Part shown: piece by piece, positions 61,911 to 64,000 of the stretch
How the letters are laid out: each line of letters begins with the position of its first letter
How positions within the stretch are numbered: position 1 is the stretch's first letter
Origin: JAJFUE01 sp039683515
Lineage (GTDB): Bacteria > Sumerlaeota > Sumerlaeia > MVZB01
Assembly (NCBI GenBank): GCA_039683515.1
Contig: JBDKRG010000010.1
Coordinates: 124,001 to 188,000 of the forward strand
Reading direction: 5' to 3'
Length of the DNA stretch: 64,000 nt
Program-made: the position numbers and the translations under genes
Notes under the pieces: generated by a model
Databases searched by the model: none
Seen by the model: the letters and a program-made list of their open reading frames with translations, nothing else
Told to the model about the DNA's origin: nothing

Positions 61911-62010
61911 AAAAGTCCCGACTTCAGGCGGAATGGTTGCTTTGAATTCCGTCTAAAGCCGGGACTCCCGAACTAAATCGTTCCGCCTGAAGGCGGGACT
62001 ACGAACGAGT
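61911..62010. repeat. Cluster of three REP-like hairpins between glycosidase A and propeller 3
   Basis: One inverted copy (AAGTCCCGACTTCAGGCGGA, 61914-61933) and two direct copies (TTCCGTCTAAAGCCGGGACT from 61947, and TTCCGCCTGAAGGCGGGACT from 61981). The middle copy has a mismatched stem. The last runs up to the stop of glycosidase A. Confidence 0.88.
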
Positions 62011-64000
62011 TACCAGCGTTTGCCTTTGCCTTCGAGGACGACGACCTCGAACGGCTCGAGCTGGAGCGTGACCTGTTTGCTCCCTTTCAGCCCGACGGTC
62101 TGGATGCGCTGGTCGGTGTAGGGGCTCTTCATGTTGAATTTGGCTGGGGCGCCCTTCGGCAGTTCGAACGCGGACTGGGCGTCGACCGTGAACGCCTGCG
62201 GCTTGTCCGACGGGTTGCGCAGCGTGAGCGTCGCGCCCTCGGGGGTCCATGCGGCCCAGCCGTAGACCTCGAGCTTGTTCGGGTCGCCGCCGACCCAGTG
62301 CGTGTCGACGAGGATATCCGAATGCGCGCGGCCCCACTTGGCCGCCTCGGCGATGATGTCCCAATCCGAATCTTTGAGGAGCGAAGGCCTGATATAGAGC
62401 TCCTGGAGGTTCGTGCCGCTGCCGAAGAAGCTGCGCGCCTCGGGCTTGACGTCGCCGCAGGGGTCGGTCGGCATCATCGCGTACGACCAGACGACGCCGT
62501 GGACCATGAGCGAGTTGAGCGGGTAGAGCTCGCACTGCTTGTGGATGTTCGTGTAAACGAGGGCGTCGCGGTAGGTCATCATCCGCTGGCGCTCGCTGCC
62601 GACGCCCATCTTGTCGCAGTCCTCGCCGCCGCGCCAGATCGAGTCCGCCAGGAGCGTCCAGAACGGCGAGGCCCACGTCCCGGTCGTCAGGTTGATGAAG
62701 ACGTCCTTGCGGGCCTTGCGCAGCTCGACGAGCATCGCCTGCGCGGCCTGGAAGTCGCTCGAGAACGGGCTGTTGGGCGGGGCGACCGTGTTGCGCGAAA
62801 TGCCGTCGAACTTGAACATGTTGACGTTGTATTGCTTGATCATCTCGGTCGTGACCGAAAGGAAGCGCTTGTAGTAGTTTGCGCCCGAGAGCGCGAAGCC
62901 GGCCTTGTTGATCTCCATGCCGGCCTTTTCCCCGGCGATCATGCGGCGGTCGTGCTTCCAGCGGTAGCCGCCGAACGGCGACAGCCAGATGCCGATGCCG
63001 CTCTTGGAGCGGGTCGTGGCCGCGGCCAGGTTGGCGAGGCCGTCGGGGAAGTATTTGTTGAATTCCCAGACCGTGTCGACGTTGTCCCAGCCGTCGTCGA
63101 ACAGGAACGAGTCGAGCACGACGCCACGCTTCTGGACGAGCTCGCGGTTGAAGGCCTCGATGCGGTCCAGGCACTCGGTCTCGGTGAAGTCTTTGGATTG
63201 CAGGTGGCGCGGCTTGGTCGGGTCGATCCCGAGGTCCCACCACGAGTTGTAGTGCAGGAACGGGCGGTAGGGGTAGGCGCGCTCGCGCTCGATGTAGCAC
63301 AGGAACGAGCGGCGAAGCTGGCCGTCGGGCGCGACGCCGATCACCGTGCCGCGGACGAAGTGCTGGCCGGCGCGGATCGGGATGCCGACGTTCAGGACCG
63401 ACGCGGCGCGGCCAGCGGTCAGCGTGCCGCTCGACATCGGGTCCTCGATGCCGGCGAAAACCGTCTCGCTCATGAGCGGGGCCCCGGAAGCCGGGCCGGA
63501 CAGCCGGGCTTCGGGCCACTGGGCGTCAAGGAGCGTGATCGTGCCGATCGCGAGGTCCCGGGTCTTGGGGGCGAGGTCGAATTCCTGGCGGATATAATTG
63601 GCGCCTTCGCGAAGGGTGGCGCGCCAGGTGACCTCGAGGCCGGTGGCCGGATCGCTGAAGACGGCTTCGAAACGCCGGCCTGCGAATTGGTCGCCCGCGC
63701 GGGCGGAATCCGCGTCGGCGGCGACGTCGTCACGGCGCAGCGCGGTGAATTTCAGGCTGGAGGAATCGATGACGCGGCCGTCCTGCAGGTTGATCCTGAA
63801 CAGGCTGTCGCCGAGCTCGATCTGCTTGCCGGTGATTTTATTGGTGAGGCGGCCGGGCTTGATGGTTGAGCCGGCCACCTGCCAATCGGCTTCGAGGACC
63901 TTGTTGCCGAGGGAAAAGGCGGATTCGGTCGTGCCGAGTTTTGGCGAGCCCGGCTGTTTGCCGGGGAAGACGATGGCGGCCGAGGCCGGCAGCGAGATCA
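62010..64000 (-). CDS. Secreted clan GH-D glycosidase-like protein, copy A (5' end outside window)
   Basis: Open to the window edge; about 662 residues visible. The frame continues upstream of the GTG at 63878 with ISLPASAAIVFPGKQPGS and LGNKVLEADWQVAG, which aligns with the start of copy B, so only part of the signal peptide is missing. It keeps the beta-sandwich (KPGRLTNKITGKQIELGDS, TLREGANYIRQEFDLAPKT), DSFLFDDGWDN, IWLSPFGGYRWKHDRR, VNMFKFDGISRNT, FINLTTGTWASPFWTLLADS and the C-terminal domain WAAWTPEGATLTLRNPSDKP. DDGW and the KFD nucleophile are intact. It is the first visible gene of the minus-strand cluster, ahead of propeller copy 3. Confidence 0.92.
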   Translation of the reverse strand, partial: ISLPASAAIVFPGKQPGSPKLGTTESAFSLGNKVLEADWQVAGSTIKPGRLTNKITGKQIELGDSLFRINLQDGRVIDSSSLKFTALRRDDVAADADSARAGDQFAGRRFEAVFSDPATGLEVTWRATLREGANYIRQEFDLAPKTRDLAIGTITLLDAQWPEARLSGPASGAPLMSETVFAGIEDPMSSGTLTAGRAASVLNVGIPIRAGQHFVRGTVIGVAPDGQLRRSFLCYIERERAYPYRPFLHYNSWWDLGIDPTKPRHLQSKDFTETECLDRIEAFNRELVQKRGVVLDSFLFDDGWDNVDTVWEFNKYFPDGLANLAAATTRSKSGIGIWLSPFGGYRWKHDRRMIAGEKAGMEINKAGFALSGANYYKRFLSVTTEMIKQYNVNMFKFDGISRNTVAPPNSPFSSDFQAAQAMLVELRKARKDVFINLTTGTWASPFWTLLADSIWRGGEDCDKMGVGSERQRMMTYRDALVYTNIHKQCELYPLNSLMVHGVVWSYAMMPTDPCGDVKPEARSFFGSGTNLQELYIRPSLLKDSDWDIIAEAAKWGRAHSDILVDTHWVGGDPNKLEVYGWAAWTPEGATLTLRNPSDKPQAFTVDAQSAFELPKGAPAKFNMKSPYTDQRIQTVGLKGSKQVTLQLEPFEVVVLEGKGKRW

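Overview
The window is a GC-rich chromosomal segment of a Gram-negative bacterium. An outer membrane is implied by a type II secretion (T2SS) pseudopilus operon, two Mla-type lipid-transport loci, a lipoprotein, an O-antigen-ligase-like protein and many signal peptides. Secreted YD/Rhs, LVIVD, dockerin-FGE and clan GH-D proteins, duplicated TolB-like propellers, GTG/TTG starts and abundant intergenic palindromes suit an uncultivated environmental lineage (for example Planctomycetota, Hydrogenedentota or Sumerlaeota). The phylum cannot be fixed from the sequence alone. There is no rRNA, CRISPR array, transposase or phage gene. One tRNA (Asn) is present.

Layout. 0-9.5 kb: the end of a surface protein with a tail-fibre-type C-terminus, then a 2316-residue teneurin-like YD/Rhs protein with an AT-richer HNH-like C-terminal tip. 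It is followed by a coupled candidate immunity gene, a SUKH-like gene and a frameshifted partial duplicate of the latter. 9.5-12 kb: 5-oxoprolinase genes pxpB-pxpC-pxpA. 12-18 kb: WD40 lipoprotein, tRNA-Asn, methyltransferase, small secreted protein, a J-like protein and an MlaF-like ATPase. 18-22.3 kb: LVIVD surface protein. 22.5-25.6 kb: pilB- and pilC-type genes. 25.6-28.2 kb: ispD, a TIM-barrel-like protein and a FliL-like protein. 28.3-31 kb: response regulator and receiver-GAF-HD-GYP protein. 31-33.9 kb: sugar nucleotidyltransferase and dockerin-FGE protein. 33.9-42.5 kb, minus strand: gspE-F-H-I-J-K and an Mla ATPase-permease fusion. 42.8-50.7 kb: GAF histidine kinase, CheY-like protein, FHA-GAF kinase, several unknowns and mazG. 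51-55.6 kb: O-antigen ligase-like protein, pgk, secG and nth. 55.7-64 kb, minus strand: a duplicated cluster of three TolB-like propellers and two clan GH-D glycosidase-like proteins, the last cut by the window edge.

The most unusual signal is structural. At least five loci carry palindromes whose two arms are built of short tandem repeats, mostly heptanucleotides. The repeat word differs between loci but the two arms at a locus match. One copy, with a perfect 33-bp inverted repeat, lies in frame inside a gene and encodes the linker joining an Mla ATPase to its permease. A second class comprises short REP-like hairpins with a shared ACTCC-GAAC tail, two of whose stem versions occur in the kinase region and in the glycosidase cluster. 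A third is a pair of ~92-bp GC-rich elements, each lying between convergent genes. These repeats, the toxin/immunity locus and the duplicated glycosidase cluster are the parts most worth following up.
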